Below, piece after piece: positions 44,384 through 52,843 of a stretch of DNA of 64,000 nucleotides. Within the stretch, counting starts at the first letter, position 1, and each line of letters opens with the position of its first letter. The stretch is from an uncultured Chlorobiota bacterium (GTDB lineage Bacteria; Bacteroidota; Ignavibacteria; UBA10030; UBA6906): assembly GCA_900696645.1 (NCBI GenBank), contig CAADGV010000030.1:62001-126000 (forward strand), written 5' to 3'. The notes below the pieces were generated by a model, which was not told the origin of the DNA, did no database searches, and saw only the letters and a program-made list of their open reading frames with translations. Position numbers and translations under genes: made by a program.

Positions 44384-45760
44384 TTGAAGAACAGAATTGC
44401 AATTATTGGCTCGGGCCTTGCAGGCTCTCTGCTCGGCATCTATCTGGCAAAAAAGAATTTTCAGGTTGAGATGTTCGAACGCAGACCTGATATGCGTGAA
44501 ACGGAGATCGGCGGCGGGCGTTCAATCAATCTCGCATTATCCGTGCGGGGCATTCACGCGCTGGAGGAAGTTGGCGTAGCCGAGAAAATCATGCGGATTG
44601 CCATTTCGATGCGCGGCCGGATGATTCATCCCCTTTCCGGCGACCTTGTGTTTCAACGGTACGGGAAGGACGAGTCGGAGGTTATCTATGCCACGAGCCG
44701 TTCAGAACTGAACAAAGCGCTTATGACGGCGGCGGAGAAAAACAAGAATCTTCACATCAACTTCAGCATGAGATGTACGGGAATGGATTTTGAGACGGGC
44801 GATGTCAAGTTTGTCAACGACACCACGGGCGAGGAATCTGCATTTCAATTCCGGACAGTGATTGGCACCGACGGATCCGCATCAGCCATCCGTTCCGAGA
44901 TGGTCGAGAAGGGCATCAGCCAGTTTACACTCGACTCTCTTGATTACGGTTACAAAGAGTTGACGATTCCTCCGGGCCCGAACGGCAAGCACAGTATCGA
45001 GAGAAACGCCTTGCATATCTGGCCGCGCAAGACATTCATGCTTATCGCTCTTCCGAATCTCGACGGAAGTTTCACTTGCACGTTCTTCTTCCCCCACAAA
45101 GGCGAGGAAAGTTTCGAGAGTCTGAATTCCGAAGAGAAAGTGAAGTCGTTTTTCACAGAATATTTCCCCGATGCCACCGCGCTGATTCCCGATCTTACAA
45201 AAGAGTTCTTCTCGAACCCGACCGGTTCGATGGTTACTGTGAAAGGCTCGCCGTGGCGTGTGGAAGGCAAGGTGTTGCTGTTGGGCGATGCAGCGCACGC
45301 GATCGTTCCGTTCTTCGGGCAGGGAATGAATTGTGCCTTCGAAGATTGTACGCATATCAATCGCCTCATTCAGCGTCAAATGTCGTATGGCCGCACGCCC
45401 GAAAAGATTGATTGGAAAGAGGTGTTTGAAGGCTTTGAAAAAACGCGGGTCAAGGATACCAACGCCATTGCAGATCTTGCGGTCGAGAATTTTGTTGAGA
45501 TGCGCGATTATGTTGCACAACCCAAATTCCAACTCAAGAAGAAAGTCGAGCGGGCTCTCGAAGAACAGTATCCCGGTCTGTTTGTACCCAAATATACAAT
45601 GGTCACGTTTCGCCGGATACCCTATTCGGTTGCATACAGCCGGGGCATGATTCAGGAGAAAATTCTTGATGAATTGTGTCAGCACATTACCCGCCCGGAA
45701 GATGTTGATTTACGCAAGGCGGATTTGTTGATCAGCAAAGAACTTGATTACATCGAATAG
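44384..45760 (+). CDS. kmo: Kynurenine 3-monooxygenase
   Basis: 458 residues from a TTG at 44384, where family homology begins (LKNRIAIIGSGLAGSL). No in-frame ATG is suitable; a start at 44315 would overlap kynU by 41 bp. FAD site GSGLAGSLLGIYLA with FERRPDMR, and the second FAD motif GDAAHAIVPFFGQGMNCAFED. A C-terminal hydrophobic-flanked helix is present. It hydroxylates kynurenine with NADPH and O2. It closes the pathway core; an N-formylkynurenine formamidase gene is not seen in this window. Confidence 0.93.
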   Translation: MKNRIAIIGSGLAGSLLGIYLAKKNFQVEMFERRPDMRETEIGGGRSINLALSVRGIHALEEVGVAEKIMRIAISMRGRMIHPLSGDLVFQRYGKDESEVIYATSRSELNKALMTAAEKNKNLHINFSMRCTGMDFETGDVKFVNDTTGEESAFQFRTVIGTDGSASAIRSEMVEKGISQFTLDSLDYGYKELTIPPGPNGKHSIERNALHIWPRKTFMLIALPNLDGSFTCTFFFPHKGEESFESLNSEEKVKSFFTEYFPDATALIPDLTKEFFSNPTGSMVTVKGSPWRVEGKVLLLGDAAHAIVPFFGQGMNCAFEDCTHINRLIQRQMSYGRTPEKIDWKEVFEGFEKTRVKDTNAIADLAVENFVEMRDYVAQPKFQLKKKVERALEEQYPGLFVPKYTMVTFRRIPYSVAYSRGMIQEKILDELCQHITRPEDVDLRKADLLISKELDYIE

Positions 45761-45779
45761 GAATTTTGAAGGTGCCGAC

Positions 45780-46190
45780 ATGCCTCATTCGCTACTCTCG
45801 GATACGACAACAGAAGGAATTCGCGTGCGTGCCATTGCAACATATCTTGCCGACCAATCCCAACCGTCTGAAAACAAATTCGTCTTTGCGTACAGAGTCT
45901 TCATTTCGAATGAAGGAACAAAACCTGCCCGGTTGATTTCCCGGCACTGGGTGATCATCAACGGAAATGGCGACCGCGAAGATGTCGAAGGGCCGGGCGT
46001 TGTCGGCAAATATCCCCGTCTCGCACCGGGCGATGTATTCGAGTATACCAGCTTCTGTCCTTTGGATACGGAATGGGGAACAATGGAAGGCACGTACCGG
46101 ATGCAGTCGGAGGACGGATCGGAGTTCGATGTCGTGATCGGGCGGTTTTACCTGGCGTGCAACGCGCCTCGAATGGAAGAAGTAATATGA
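45780..46190 (+). CDS. apaG: ApaG domain protein
   Basis: 136 residues from the ATG at 45780 (GAAGGTG upstream). Fibronectin-like ApaG fold: [47 protein letters not shown] and GTMEGTYRM are diagnostic. The exact role is unsettled (linked to cobalt/magnesium resistance and pyrophosphate binding). It overlaps the next gene at ATGA and directly follows kmo. Confidence 0.92.
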   Translation: MPHSLLSDTTTEGIRVRAIATYLADQSQPSENKFVFAYRVFISNEGTKPARLISRHWVIINGNGDREDVEGPGVVGKYPRLAPGDVFEYTSFCPLDTEWGTMEGTYRMQSEDGSEFDVVIGRFYLACNAPRMEEVI

Positions 46191-46747
46191 AATTCTGCAG
46201 TGCATGCGGCAAGCCTGTCCGGTTTACAGTTCCGGAAGGAGACCATAAATTTCGCTATGTCTGCGATGCATGCAACACAATCCACTATGAGAATCCCCGT
46301 ATCATTGTAGGCTGCGTCCCGGTAAGCGGGAACAAAGTCCTGCTATGCAAACGCTCGAATGAACCGCGCAAAGGATACTGGACACTTCCGGCAGGATTTC
46401 TTGAAAAGGGCGAGACCATTGAGGCGGGCGCAATGCGGGAGACCCTCGAGGAGGCAAATGCCGAAGTTGTAATCGACAGACTTCTTTCGGTGTACAGCAT
46501 TCCCGACTTTGGCCAGGTGTACATCTTCTTTCTTGCAGAATTATCAAGCGCGAATTTCTCTCCCGGGGTTGAGTCAGAAGCTGTGGCGTTGTTTTCCGAA
46601 TCCGAAATACCGTGGGCTGAAATCGCGTTCAGCTCGGTCCGGTTTACGCTGAAGAAGTATTTCGACAACGGATCATTGCAGCAAACGGCTGTCTATGTCG
46701 GAAGTCACGGCATCGTCAATGATCCCGACCTTCCGGGAAACTGGTGA
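46187..46747 (+). CDS. Nudix hydrolase with N-terminal zinc ribbon
   Basis: 186 residues from the ATG at 46187 overlapping the apaG stop. N-terminal zinc ribbon CSACG ... CDACN (residues 4-31), as in NudC-like and some ADP-ribose hydrolases. The Nudix box G-x5-E-x7-R-E-x2-E-E is complete as [20 protein letters not shown], but the usual Gly after it is Asn-Ala. It should hydrolyse a nucleoside diphosphate derivative. Coupling to apaG, itself tied to diadenosine/pyrophosphate metabolism in other bacteria, is notable. Confidence 0.9.
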   Translation: MKFCSACGKPVRFTVPEGDHKFRYVCDACNTIHYENPRIIVGCVPVSGNKVLLCKRSNEPRKGYWTLPAGFLEKGETIEAGAMRETLEEANAEVVIDRLLSVYSIPDFGQVYIFFLAELSSANFSPGVESEAVALFSESEIPWAEIAFSSVRFTLKKYFDNGSLQQTAVYVGSHGIVNDPDLPGNW

Positions 46748-46775
46748 GCGCTGGAGCACATTCAAAAAAATTGGG

Positions 46776-46806
46776 TTGACTTTCAACTCTGTTCATCATA
46801 GATTGT
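46776..46806 (+). promoter_or_regulatory. Predicted promoter of an orphan transcript
   Basis: TTGACT at 46776-46781 and CATAGATTGTG around 46797-46807, fitting both a loose sigma70 and the Bacteroidetes TTG / TAnnTTTG pattern (20 bp between TTG and TA). It lies 30 bp after the Nudix gene in a 336-bp spacer. Confidence 0.5.
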
Positions 46807-46892
46807 GGGTGTAGATCACGCTGTACCGGTGATTCGATCAGGGGAATTTCTGGTACGATGTTGATGCCCTGGGAAAGGGAGGTGATCCTATC

Positions 46893-46931
46893 TTGAAGAT
46901 TAACATAGGAGCCTCTGGCAAGGCCTGCTAG
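46893..46931 (+). CDS. Candidate 12-codon peptide with extended Shine-Dalgarno
   Basis: TTG start followed by KINIGASGKAC and TAG. The SD core GGAGG ends 10 nt before the start, a little far, and the start overlaps the TGA of an upstream 12-codon ORF (TTGA). It is too short to support by composition; the unusually long SD match is the only strong argument. Confidence 0.2.
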   Translation: MKINIGASGKAC

Positions 46932-46961
46932 CAACAGCTTTCAAGGCTCCAGTAGTGTAGA

Positions 46962-46998
46962 CGGTCCCGTTGCACAGGTAGCGGGACCGATTTTTTTT
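46962..46998 (+). terminator. Rho-independent terminator
   Basis: CGGTCCCG (46962-46969), 12-nt loop, CGGGACCG (46982-46989), then A and eight T. A perfect 8-bp GC-rich stem. Confidence 0.93.
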
Positions 46999-47083
46999 GT
47001 GATATGTGCGCCAGACAGTTGCGGTTTCCGATTCTTCTCCGTACCATTTTCCAGCAACTTCCCCGATACCCTATTTTTACCCA

Positions 47084-47464
47084 ATGAACCACAGCCCCGG
47101 CTTTCTCGCGCTGGTGAACGACGCCAAAACCCGTGTGCGGGAGACCACCGTTCATGACGTGCAGAAACGCCTTAAAATCACCGATGATTTTGTATTGATA
47201 GACACGCGCGAGGAATCTGAGTGGAACGAAGCACATGTTGCCGGAGCAATCTTTCTGAGCAAAGGAATTATTGAACGGGAGATTGAACGAGCCGTCCCGG
47301 ATAAATCAAAAGAAATCGTTCTCTATTGCGGAGGCGGATATCGTTCCGCTCTGTCGGCAGATAATCTTCAGAAAATGGGATATACAAATGTCTTTTCGTT
47401 GGCTGGTGGGTGGAGGTCGTGGCAAGCAGCCAACGGAATCGTGACAGCTGAACACAAAGAGTAA
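47084..47464 (+). CDS. Rhodanese-like sulfurtransferase domain protein
   Basis: 126 residues from the ATG at 47084. Single rhodanese domain: VLIDTREESEWNEAHVAGAI, and active-site loop LYCGGGYRSALSA with catalytic Cys (about 84). A glycine-rich loop of this kind is common in GlpE-like bacterial rhodaneses. Cytoplasmic; likely transfers sulfane sulfur or acts as a redox switch. Its own promoter is not obvious after the terminator at 46998. Confidence 0.9.
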   Translation: MNHSPGFLALVNDAKTRVRETTVHDVQKRLKITDDFVLIDTREESEWNEAHVAGAIFLSKGIIEREIERAVPDKSKEIVLYCGGGYRSALSADNLQKMGYTNVFSLAGGWRSWQAANGIVTAEHKE

Positions 47465-47492
47465 GGAGTACAAAAACGGGGGTACTTGCTAC

Positions 47493-48062
47493 ATGAAATG
47501 TCGTCTTGTTCTGTGCTTCATTGTATTGTTCTTTGCATTCGAATCGGCCTTGGCCGAGCATCCTCTGCTCGTGAGCGTCCGGCTGGCTGAAACAGATTTC
47601 AAGAACTGGAGATACGGGCATCGTCTGCACCGGAAACAGCTTAATTGTGTGCAGTTTGTTGTGGTGGTTGTGGAAGAATTGCTCAAACGGGAGTTGACTG
47701 CCGAGGAACGGCGCGCAATTCTGATTAGTAATGTCGGGCGCCGGAGTAATCTTCCCCGCCTCATCAATCAAAACGATAAGCGCATTAGGGGGATTCAAAC
47801 CGCGCTGGTGGAGATGAACAAAGGCGAGATTATCCAACCCTCTGAAGCCAAGCCCGGGGATTTCATACAGTACTGGAACAAGAAGAACGGCAGGTGGATC
47901 GGACACGCCGCAATTATACAAGACATTCGCGAGGATAACGGATTGCGCTGCGCTGCTATTTTCGGCTCACATCAATCCCTTGGCGGCGTAGGGATTGCCG
48001 ACTTCGAAGTGGGGTTGAACGACCCGAACGTCCGGACATATCTCGTCCGATTCAAGCCATAA
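47493..48062 (+). CDS. Exported NlpC/P60- or CHAP-like cysteine hydrolase
   Basis: 189 residues with a signal peptide ending SALAEH. Putative catalytic Cys in LNCVQFVV (about 52), PGDFIQYW before the histidine, GHAAIIQDI with the catalytic His (about 133) and a polar FGSHQS. This order matches NlpC/P60-like cell-wall peptidases or amidases. There is no cell-wall-binding domain. Inference: cleavage of peptidoglycan peptides in the periplasm. It is 28 bp after the rhodanese gene. Confidence 0.72.
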   Translation: MKCRLVLCFIVLFFAFESALAEHPLLVSVRLAETDFKNWRYGHRLHRKQLNCVQFVVVVVEELLKRELTAEERRAILISNVGRRSNLPRLINQNDKRIRGIQTALVEMNKGEIIQPSEAKPGDFIQYWNKKNGRWIGHAAIIQDIREDNGLRCAAIFGSHQSLGGVGIADFEVGLNDPNVRTYLVRFKP

Positions 48063-48067
48063 AACAC

Positions 48068-48577
48068 ATGGACACTGCACGATTCTTTATTACTCATTCC
48101 ACTCAACTGCTCGAAAGCGACTTCCTTCCTCGAATCCGAACCGTTGTCGAAACACTGACGGATGAACAAGTCTGGTGGCGGCCGAACGAAGCATCCAACA
48201 GTATCGGCAACCTGATTCTCCACCTGTCCGGAAATGTCAATCAATGGATCGTCGGCGGAGTCGGGAAGCAATCTGTGATTCGAGATAGGGATAGAGAATT
48301 TGACGAACGCTCGCCCATCCCCCGCGCAGAACTTCTTGGGAAGCTCGAACGAACTGTATCGCAAGCGTCCGGCGTGTTGGCATTGCTCGATCCGTCGATG
48401 CTCGCTGAACTCCGTGAAATTCAGGGAAATAACGTGACAGTCCTTGAAGCGATTTACCACGTTGTTGAACATTTCTCGATGCATACCGGCCAGATTCTCA
48501 TGCTGGCAAAGATGATCTCTGCATCCGATCTCAGACTCTATGATTTCCCCGGCGGCACTGCTACAAAGTTGTGGTAG
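48068..48577 (+). CDS. DinB-superfamily protein (DUF1572-like)
   Basis: 169 residues of four-helix bundle: WWRPNEASNSIGNLILHLSGN with the first metal His (about 58), and HVVEHFSMHTGQILMLAKM with the two others (about 139-147). The WWRP and HTGQI elements mark the DUF1572-type subgroup. Possible metal-dependent thiol enzyme; substrate unknown. It is 5 bp after the NlpC/P60-like gene. Confidence 0.87.
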   Translation: MDTARFFITHSTQLLESDFLPRIRTVVETLTDEQVWWRPNEASNSIGNLILHLSGNVNQWIVGGVGKQSVIRDRDREFDERSPIPRAELLGKLERTVSQASGVLALLDPSMLAELREIQGNNVTVLEAIYHVVEHFSMHTGQILMLAKMISASDLRLYDFPGGTATKLW

Positions 48578-48629
48578 CTTCCCATCAAGAAAGTTCATTT
48601 CTTACGACATAACAATACAAGAGGATGTT

Positions 48630-51335
48630 ATGCGACAGTCATTTGCTTTTTTCGCAGGAGCCTTCCTGTTTGTTGGCCTCATGATGTATTATTCCTACAC
48701 GGCAGGGCTTGATCCGGTTCCGCTTTCCACAGGCACGCCGGAAAACCCGCGTGCCCGCGATGAATTCGAGTTTCTTATTCAACGCAATCCAGTAACAAAT
48801 GCGATTCCGCAGAGAATCTACCGGCTCGAACGCGAATTCGCCAAGCGGATTCCGTCACGTGAACAAGTGGCGTTGGCGAAAGGAAGTGCCGCCCCTGCGT
48901 TAGTCTGGACGGAGCGCGGCCCCGACAATGTCGGCGGACGCACACGTGTGCTTGCCGCAGACATAGCGAATGTGGGAACGCTTATTGCAGGAAGTGTTGC
49001 CGGCGGAATCTGGAAAACGACAAACGACGGTGATTCCTGGCGCCTCACGCTTTCTCCCGATCAAATTCATACCACAAGCTGTATCGCACAGGATACGCGG
49101 CTGGGCAAAACTCATATGTGGTATGTTGGAACAGGCGAATTCCGTGGATCGACAACCAATAACACCCGCTGGGGCGCATTCTATCGCGGCGACGGCATCT
49201 ACAAATCAACGAACAACGGCGACTCCTGGACTCTGATTCCTTCGACTGTTTCCGGCACGCCGCATACTACAGAGTCGTTTGATTTTGTCTGGAATGTTGC
49301 CACCAATCCTGCCAACATTGCGCAGGATGAAGTATACGCTGCAACTTGGGACGGCATTTATCGTTCGACAAACGGGGGAACGTCATGGACTCTTGCGCAA
49401 TGGTCGGACTCGGCCGTTGCCCTTTCAAGCGGGTTTGCAACTGATGTAGTAGTAACATCGACGGGTGTCGTGTATGGATTTACGAAACAATCCGGCGTTC
49501 CTAAAATCTGGCGCTCGCCGGATGGCGTGAACTGGACGAATATCGTTCCGGCCACGTTCCCGACAAGTTCAGGTCGGATTGTTCTTGGCTTGGCGCCATC
49601 CAACCCGAATGTTGTGTATATCTTCATCGAGCGGGCGAACAATGTTTCCGGCGGGGCCGGACATCAACTCTGGAAGTACACCTATTCAGGTGCAGGCGGA
49701 ACGTGGGAGAACAGATCTGCCAATATTCCGAGCATGAATACTCAAACGGGATACGATCAGATTGTACAGGTGAAACCCGATGACGAGAACTTTGTTCTGA
49801 TTGGCGGAACAGATTTGTACAGATCATCAAACGGTTTTACATCAACCGCTGCAACAGCGAATATCGGCGGGTACAGCTACTGGCCGAACGGCAATCACCC
49901 TCCCGATCTTCATGCCGGCGCATTCAGGCCGGGAAATCCGAATGTCTATTACTCCGGGCATGATGGAGGAATATCCCGCACAGATGACGTTGGTCTTAAC
50001 CCGATGGTCTGGACAAGCCTGAACAATGGCTACAACGTCACGCAATTTTATTCGGTTGCCATCTCGCCGGACAGCGGCGATCACTACGTGTTGGCCGGTG
50101 CGCAAGACAACGGGTCGCAGGGAACAAGTCTCCCCGGCATGTCCTCGTGGGACATGGTGACGAGCGGAGACGGAACAGTCGTTGCCCTGCCGCCTGTCGC
50201 CGACGATCGTTTGTACACGCAATCGCAGAATGGCCCGCTGTACAGGCAAACACGAACCGGAGCCGGGTATGCTTCTTTTGCTCCTTCAGGTTCCACCCGG
50301 CAGCTATTTGTAAACCCGATTACTCTTGATCCCAATGACTTCCGAATTCTCTATTACGGAGCCGGTAAAAGTACCACGCCGACAATGTACACCGGAATAT
50401 GGCGGAACAGCAACGCGCCGAACGGCACCAGCACAACCGGCTGGACTCCCCTCGCAGCGACAGATCCCGGAACGATTTCGGGATGGGTGCGTGCCGTGAG
50501 TGTCATAGGGGTTTCAACAACAAACAACCCCAATGTTGTGTACTACGGTACTACCGATGGTATCGTGAAGCGTGTCGACGACGCGAACGGCGCATCGCCT
50601 GTTGTGACGGATGTTACTCCTCCCGGACTTAACGGCGGAACGGCACAAGGCGGGTTTGTGCGATGCGTTGCCGTGGACCCGACAAATTCCAGCAAAGCGC
50701 TTGTTGCGTTCGGCAACTATGAGTTCCAGAGCCTTTGGTACACGACCAACGGCGGCACAACCTGGATTGATGTAGAAGGAAATCTTGCAGGCCCCGACGG
50801 ACCATCAATTCGCTGGGCAACGATGTTCCATATCGGTAGTGAGTTGAATGTAGTTCTCGGAACAAGCATCGGCGTGCTGATGACGAACAGCCTCAACGGT
50901 TCATCAACTGTGTGGGCGCAAGTTGCGGCAAACGAAATCGGCAACATTCTTATCGGGTATATGGCTTACCGCGCATCTGATCGGACCCTGGCAATCGGAA
51001 CTCATGCCCGTGGCGTCTTCACAACTCAATTTCCTGCATCGCCGACGAGTGTTGAAGACTCCCGTCAGCCCGTAAGCTTCTCGCTCGATCAGAATTATCC
51101 CAATCCATTTAATCCGACAACGACGATCCGGTTCAACATCGGGAAGGCCGGATATGTCTCTTTGAAAGTGTTTGATGTGATGGGGAAAGAAGTCGTAACT
51201 CTCGTCGAATCCGAGCTTCACGCGGGAAGTCACACCCGCGAGTTTGATGCGAGCAGAATGGCGAGCGGGGTCTATTTCTATCAACTCAAATCAGGCACCT
51301 TCTCGGAAACGAAGAAGATGACTTTAGTTCGATGA
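48630..51335 (+). CDS. Large secreted VPS10/sortilin-like propeller protein with T9SS sorting domain
   Basis: 901 residues from the ATG at 48630 (AAGAGG upstream). The N-terminus has a hydrophobic signal or anchor (FAFFAGAFLFVGLMMYY). Many sialidase-type Asp-boxes follow (TTNDGDSWRL, STNNGDSWTLI, STNGGTSWTLA, TTNGGTTWIDV), giving a 10-bladed or two 7-bladed propellers as in glycosidases of the VPS10/sortilin type. The last 85 residues are a T9SS sorting domain (NYPNPFNPTTTIRF ... MASGVYFYQL). Likely cell-surface adhesin or hydrolase. It overlaps the WG-repeat gene at ATGA. Confidence 0.9.
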   Translation: MRQSFAFFAGAFLFVGLMMYYSYTAGLDPVPLSTGTPENPRARDEFEFLIQRNPVTNAIPQRIYRLEREFAKRIPSREQVALAKGSAAPALVWTERGPDNVGGRTRVLAADIANVGTLIAGSVAGGIWKTTNDGDSWRLTLSPDQIHTTSCIAQDTRLGKTHMWYVGTGEFRGSTTNNTRWGAFYRGDGIYKSTNNGDSWTLIPSTVSGTPHTTESFDFVWNVATNPANIAQDEVYAATWDGIYRSTNGGTSWTLAQWSDSAVALSSGFATDVVVTSTGVVYGFTKQSGVPKIWRSPDGVNWTNIVPATFPTSSGRIVLGLAPSNPNVVYIFIERANNVSGGAGHQLWKYTYSGAGGTWENRSANIPSMNTQTGYDQIVQVKPDDENFVLIGGTDLYRSSNGFTSTAATANIGGYSYWPNGNHPPDLHAGAFRPGNPNVYYSGHDGGISRTDDVGLNPMVWTSLNNGYNVTQFYSVAISPDSGDHYVLAGAQDNGSQGTSLPGMSSWDMVTSGDGTVVALPPVADDRLYTQSQNGPLYRQTRTGAGYASFAPSGSTRQLFVNPITLDPNDFRILYYGAGKSTTPTMYTGIWRNSNAPNGTSTTGWTPLAATDPGTISGWVRAVSVIGVSTTNNPNVVYYGTTDGIVKRVDDANGASPVVTDVTPPGLNGGTAQGGFVRCVAVDPTNSSKALVAFGNYEFQSLWYTTNGGTTWIDVEGNLAGPDGPSIRWATMFHIGSELNVVLGTSIGVLMTNSLNGSSTVWAQVAANEIGNILIGYMAYRASDRTLAIGTHARGVFTTQFPASPTSVEDSRQPVSFSLDQNYPNPFNPTTTIRFNIGKAGYVSLKVFDVMGKEVVTLVESELHAGSHTREFDASRMASGVYFYQLKSGTFSETKKMTLVR

Positions 51336-52348
51336 AATCACTGCTGATAAGTTTCGTCGCTGCGCTTGTGCTATGCCAGCCTGCGTCAGCACAGAAAACA
51401 AAATCCATCTACATTCCTTTTGCAAAGGAAGGGAAGTTCGGCTACTTCGACAGGAAAGGAAATGTCGTCATTCAGCCGCAGTTCGACGTTGCGCTTCCGT
51501 TTTTCGAGAATCTTGCCTTGGTTCAGAATGACGGATTGTGGGGCTACACTGATACCACGGGTAAGTATGCAATCGAGCCGCAATTCAGCGACGCCGACAA
51601 TTTCTCCGGCGGCTTTGCGCGCATCAGAATGTCCAAAGTCTTCAGCGGTCAGAAATGGGGCTTCATCAACAAGCGCGGAGAAGTCGTTATTGAACCGGAG
51701 TATATCGACGCTGGGAGTTTCTACGAAGGCCGCGCTTGGGTTCGTTCGCTCAGAAAATTCCTCTGGATTATCACAATCGGTACGCGTTTTGACTATATCG
51801 ATTCGACAGGCAATATCGTTATCGAAGAAGGCTACAACAACGCCCTGAGTTTCTCGGAAGGCCTTGCCGCTGTGAACACCGGCAGACTCTGGGCGTACAT
51901 CGATCACGCAGGCACAATCAAGATTCCTGCGCAGTTCGATGATGCATTTGCATTCACAGAGGGTCTCGCACGCGTGCGCAAGGGCGTCACGTGGGGCTAC
52001 ATTGATAAAAGCGGAACGATGCTCTTCACTCTCGGAAGGGATACTTCCTCAAATTTCTCGGAAGGTTACGCGTGGGTGAAGAGGGATGGCAAATTCGGAT
52101 TTGTGAACAGAAAGGGTGAGATGGTTATCCCGCCTTCGTACGATGATGCCGGCGGATTTTCCGAAGGGCTCGCAGTTGTTGGGGTGGGCGCGCAATACGG
52201 CTATATTGACACAAAGGGACAAATGGTGGTTCAACCCCAGTTTGACCTGGCATGGGACTTCTATCAAGGAAGCGCGTTCGTGAAACTGAATAACAAGTAT
52301 GGCTTCGTTGACAAAGAGGGAATTGTAATATGGTGTTCGGTCGAATAG
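51332..52348 (+). CDS. Exported WG-repeat protein
   Basis: 338 residues with a signal peptide ending PASAQ. Seven to eight tandem units of the WG repeat (GYFDRKGNVVIQPQF; GYTDTTGKYAIEPQF; GFINKRGEVVIEPEY; GYIDTKGQMVVQPQF), each about 40 residues of beta structure. WG-repeat proteins are of unknown role, probably protein-interaction modules. ATGA coupling to the T9SS protein gene suggests a joint task at the cell surface. Confidence 0.92.
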   Translation: MKSLLISFVAALVLCQPASAQKTKSIYIPFAKEGKFGYFDRKGNVVIQPQFDVALPFFENLALVQNDGLWGYTDTTGKYAIEPQFSDADNFSGGFARIRMSKVFSGQKWGFINKRGEVVIEPEYIDAGSFYEGRAWVRSLRKFLWIITIGTRFDYIDSTGNIVIEEGYNNALSFSEGLAAVNTGRLWAYIDHAGTIKIPAQFDDAFAFTEGLARVRKGVTWGYIDKSGTMLFTLGRDTSSNFSEGYAWVKRDGKFGFVNRKGEMVIPPSYDDAGGFSEGLAVVGVGAQYGYIDTKGQMVVQPQFDLAWDFYQGSAFVKLNNKYGFVDKEGIVIWCSVE

Positions 52349-52839
52349 TGGCCCGGCTATCCTTTGCTGCGGCGATTGTTGCTTTCTGCTGGCTTCAGGG
52401 ATTCGCCCAGACGCGAACGGAAGCCCGTGATACGCCTTTATGGATTCCGCTTGAGAAGTTTGACGAGAAGCGTGACGCCGCTGCAGATATTCAACTTGCG
52501 GTTGCAGAAGCAAAGCGGTCGGGCAGACATGTCTTGCTCGATGTCGGTGGTGAATGGTGTGTGTGGTGCCACCGCCTCGATTCGCTGTTCGTGAAGAATC
52601 CCGATTTGAACGAGTACCTTCATGCTAACTTTGTTGTAGTGAAAGTAAACTGGAGCAAGAACAATAAGAACGAAGAAGTTCTGTCCAGATACCCGAAAGT
52701 TGCCGGATATCCACATCTTTTTGTGCTGGATGAAACCGGGCGTTTGCTGCATTCGCAAGACACAAGCGAATTGGAGGAAGGGAAAGGTCACAGCCGGGAA
52801 AAGATGTTTGCCTTTCTTCGAACTTGGGCCCGCAACTGA
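52330..52839 (+). CDS. Exported thioredoxin-fold protein
   Basis: 169 residues with a signal peptide (cleavage near FAQTR). GEWCVWCHRLDSLF carries the C-x2-C pair (about residues 77-80), as in DUF255/YyaL-like and thioredoxin_7 proteins. The cis-Pro lies in VAGYPHLFVLD. The first Cys of the pair follows Trp, so it is a probable periplasmic disulfide reductase. Overlaps the WG-repeat gene by 19 bp. Confidence 0.87.
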   Translation: MVFGRIVARLSFAAAIVAFCWLQGFAQTRTEARDTPLWIPLEKFDEKRDAAADIQLAVAEAKRSGRHVLLDVGGEWCVWCHRLDSLFVKNPDLNEYLHANFVVVKVNWSKNNKNEEVLSRYPKVAGYPHLFVLDETGRLLHSQDTSELEEGKGHSREKMFAFLRTWARN

Positions 52840-52843
52840 ACCG

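Larger units (their letters stand above)
46810..46998 (+). ncRNA. Possible small RNA or leader transcript with extended anti-16S match
   Basis: Between the promoter above and a strong terminator lies about 190 bp with no normal gene. It contains GGAGGTGATCC (46878-46888), an 11-nt perfect complement of the 3' end of 16S rRNA. Downstream are inverted repeats GGAGCC (46909-46914) / GGCTCC (46945-46950). Two tiny ORFs fit: 46858-46896 (12 codons) and 46893-46931. It could be a ribosome-binding small RNA or an mRNA for a very short peptide. No known RNA family was recognised. Confidence 0.4.

Noticed and set aside
44882-45685. 267-codon minus-strand frame over kmo
   Set aside because: Antisense shadow; kmo motifs are intact on the plus strand.
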